A DNA stretch of 5,627 nucleotides from positions 1-5,627 of the forward strand of contig JAAZDI010000087.1 of the NCBI GenBank assembly GCA_012512295.1, in the 5' to 3' direction. Positions 5,104 to 5,627 of the stretch are shown here, piece by piece; position 1 is the stretch's first letter; the number at the start of each line of letters is the position of its first letter. The DNA is from Syntrophomonadaceae bacterium. Lineage in GTDB: Bacteria; Bacillota; Ch66; Ch109. The notes under the pieces were generated by a model. The model ran no database searches. It was not told where the DNA came from and saw nothing but the letters and a program-made list of their open reading frames with translations. The translations under genes were made by a program, and so were the position numbers.

Positions 5104-5627
5104 CTAGTTGGTCTGGCTGAGTTCCTCTAGCAGGTTCTCATTGAGTACCCGAATAAAGGTCCCCTTCATTCCCAGAGATTTAGATTCAATGACACCGGCA
5201 CTTTCAAACTTACGCAGAGCACTGACAATAACTGACCGAGTAATCCCAACCCGATCGGCAATTTTACTGGCGACTAAAAGACCCTCATTGCCTTCTAGTT
5301 CGGCAAAAATGTGCTCTACGGCTTCTCTTTCTGAGTAGGATAAGGTACCGAGGGCAATTTGAACCGCTGCTTTACGCCTGGCGACTTCTTCCGCTTTTTC
5401 AGCATTGGATCTAACTATTTCGACAGCGACCACCGTTGCCCCATACTCGCCTAAGACCATATCCCCATCCGTAAATTCTCCCTCTGTTTTCGCCAATACC
5501 AGAGTACCTAAACGTTCGCCTCCACCGATAATTGGAATAACTGTAATCATTTTATAATGTTGAGGACAAATTATTCCCTGAACACCAAAGAAGCAATCAT
5601 CATTATGCTCACTAATATTGGCTCGAG
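5104..5627 (-). CDS. codY: CodY, GTP- and branched-chain-amino-acid-sensing global regulator (5' end cut off)
   Basis: CodY is the global nutritional regulator of low-GC Gram-positives: with GTP and isoleucine, leucine or valine bound it represses stationary-phase, transport and often motility genes. The C-terminal 173 residues are present. The frame stays open through the window edge, so the ATG at 5550 is an internal Met and not the start. Visible are the end of the ligand-binding GAF domain ([20 protein letters not shown], then [16 protein letters not shown]), the linker helix, [18 protein letters not shown], and the winged helix-turn-helix nearly identical to known CodY ([19 protein letters not shown], then [20 protein letters not shown]). 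Full CodY is about 260 residues, so roughly a third is missing. Its place before flgB matches B. subtilis. It may regulate the adjacent operon through the box at 4703-4717. Confidence 0.97.
   Translation of the reverse strand, partial: RANISEHNDDCFFGVQGIICPQHYKMITVIPIIGGGERLGTLVLAKTEGEFTDGDMVLGEYGATVVAVEIVRSNAEKAEEVARRKAAVQIALGTLSYSEREAVEHIFAELEGNEGLLVASKIADRVGITRSVIVSALRKFESAGVIESKSLGMKGTFIRVLNENLLEELSQTN

Overview
The window is a flagellar basal-body locus from a Gram-positive bacterium of the Bacillota (Firmicutes). Every supported gene is on the minus strand. CodY, a regulator limited to low-GC Gram-positives, sits directly upstream of flgB-flgC-fliE-fliF-fliG-fliH, the order at the start of the Bacillus subtilis fla/che operon. 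Moderate GC in the genes, very AT-rich spacers, strong Shine-Dalgarno sequences and frequent GTG/TTG starts fit a clostridial-type member. I cannot name a genus from the sequence.

In transcription order (right to left): codY without its 5' end (5104-5627) and a possible weak codY terminator (5061-5101); a gene-free leader of about 550 bases (4555-5103); flgB and flgC (rod), fliE (MS ring-rod adaptor), fliF (MS ring), fliG (rotor and switch) and fliH (export ATPase regulator), which runs off the left edge. Spacing is tight: flgB/flgC 2 nt, fliF/fliG 5 nt, fliG/fliH an 8 nt overlap. In several cases the end of one gene carries the ribosome binding site of the next.

The most informative region is the codY-flgB leader. 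It holds a clear class I cyclic di-GMP riboswitch (GEMM-I; aptamer about 4789-4869), followed by an intrinsic terminator with a UUCG tetraloop (4728-4766). The 3' strand of the aptamer closing stem can instead form an 11-bp antiterminator with the terminator loop and upper stem. This predicts an OFF switch: high c-di-GMP stops transcription before the flagellar genes. Downstream of the terminator lie a 12/15 match to the CodY box, a weak sigma-28-like promoter that would bypass the riboswitch, and a hairpin near the flgB ribosome binding site. The leader may therefore combine a c-di-GMP signal with CodY sensing of GTP and branched-chain amino acids. The riboswitch is firm; the downstream sites are candidates.

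I found no mobile element, CRISPR array, tRNA or rRNA gene, or broken gene.
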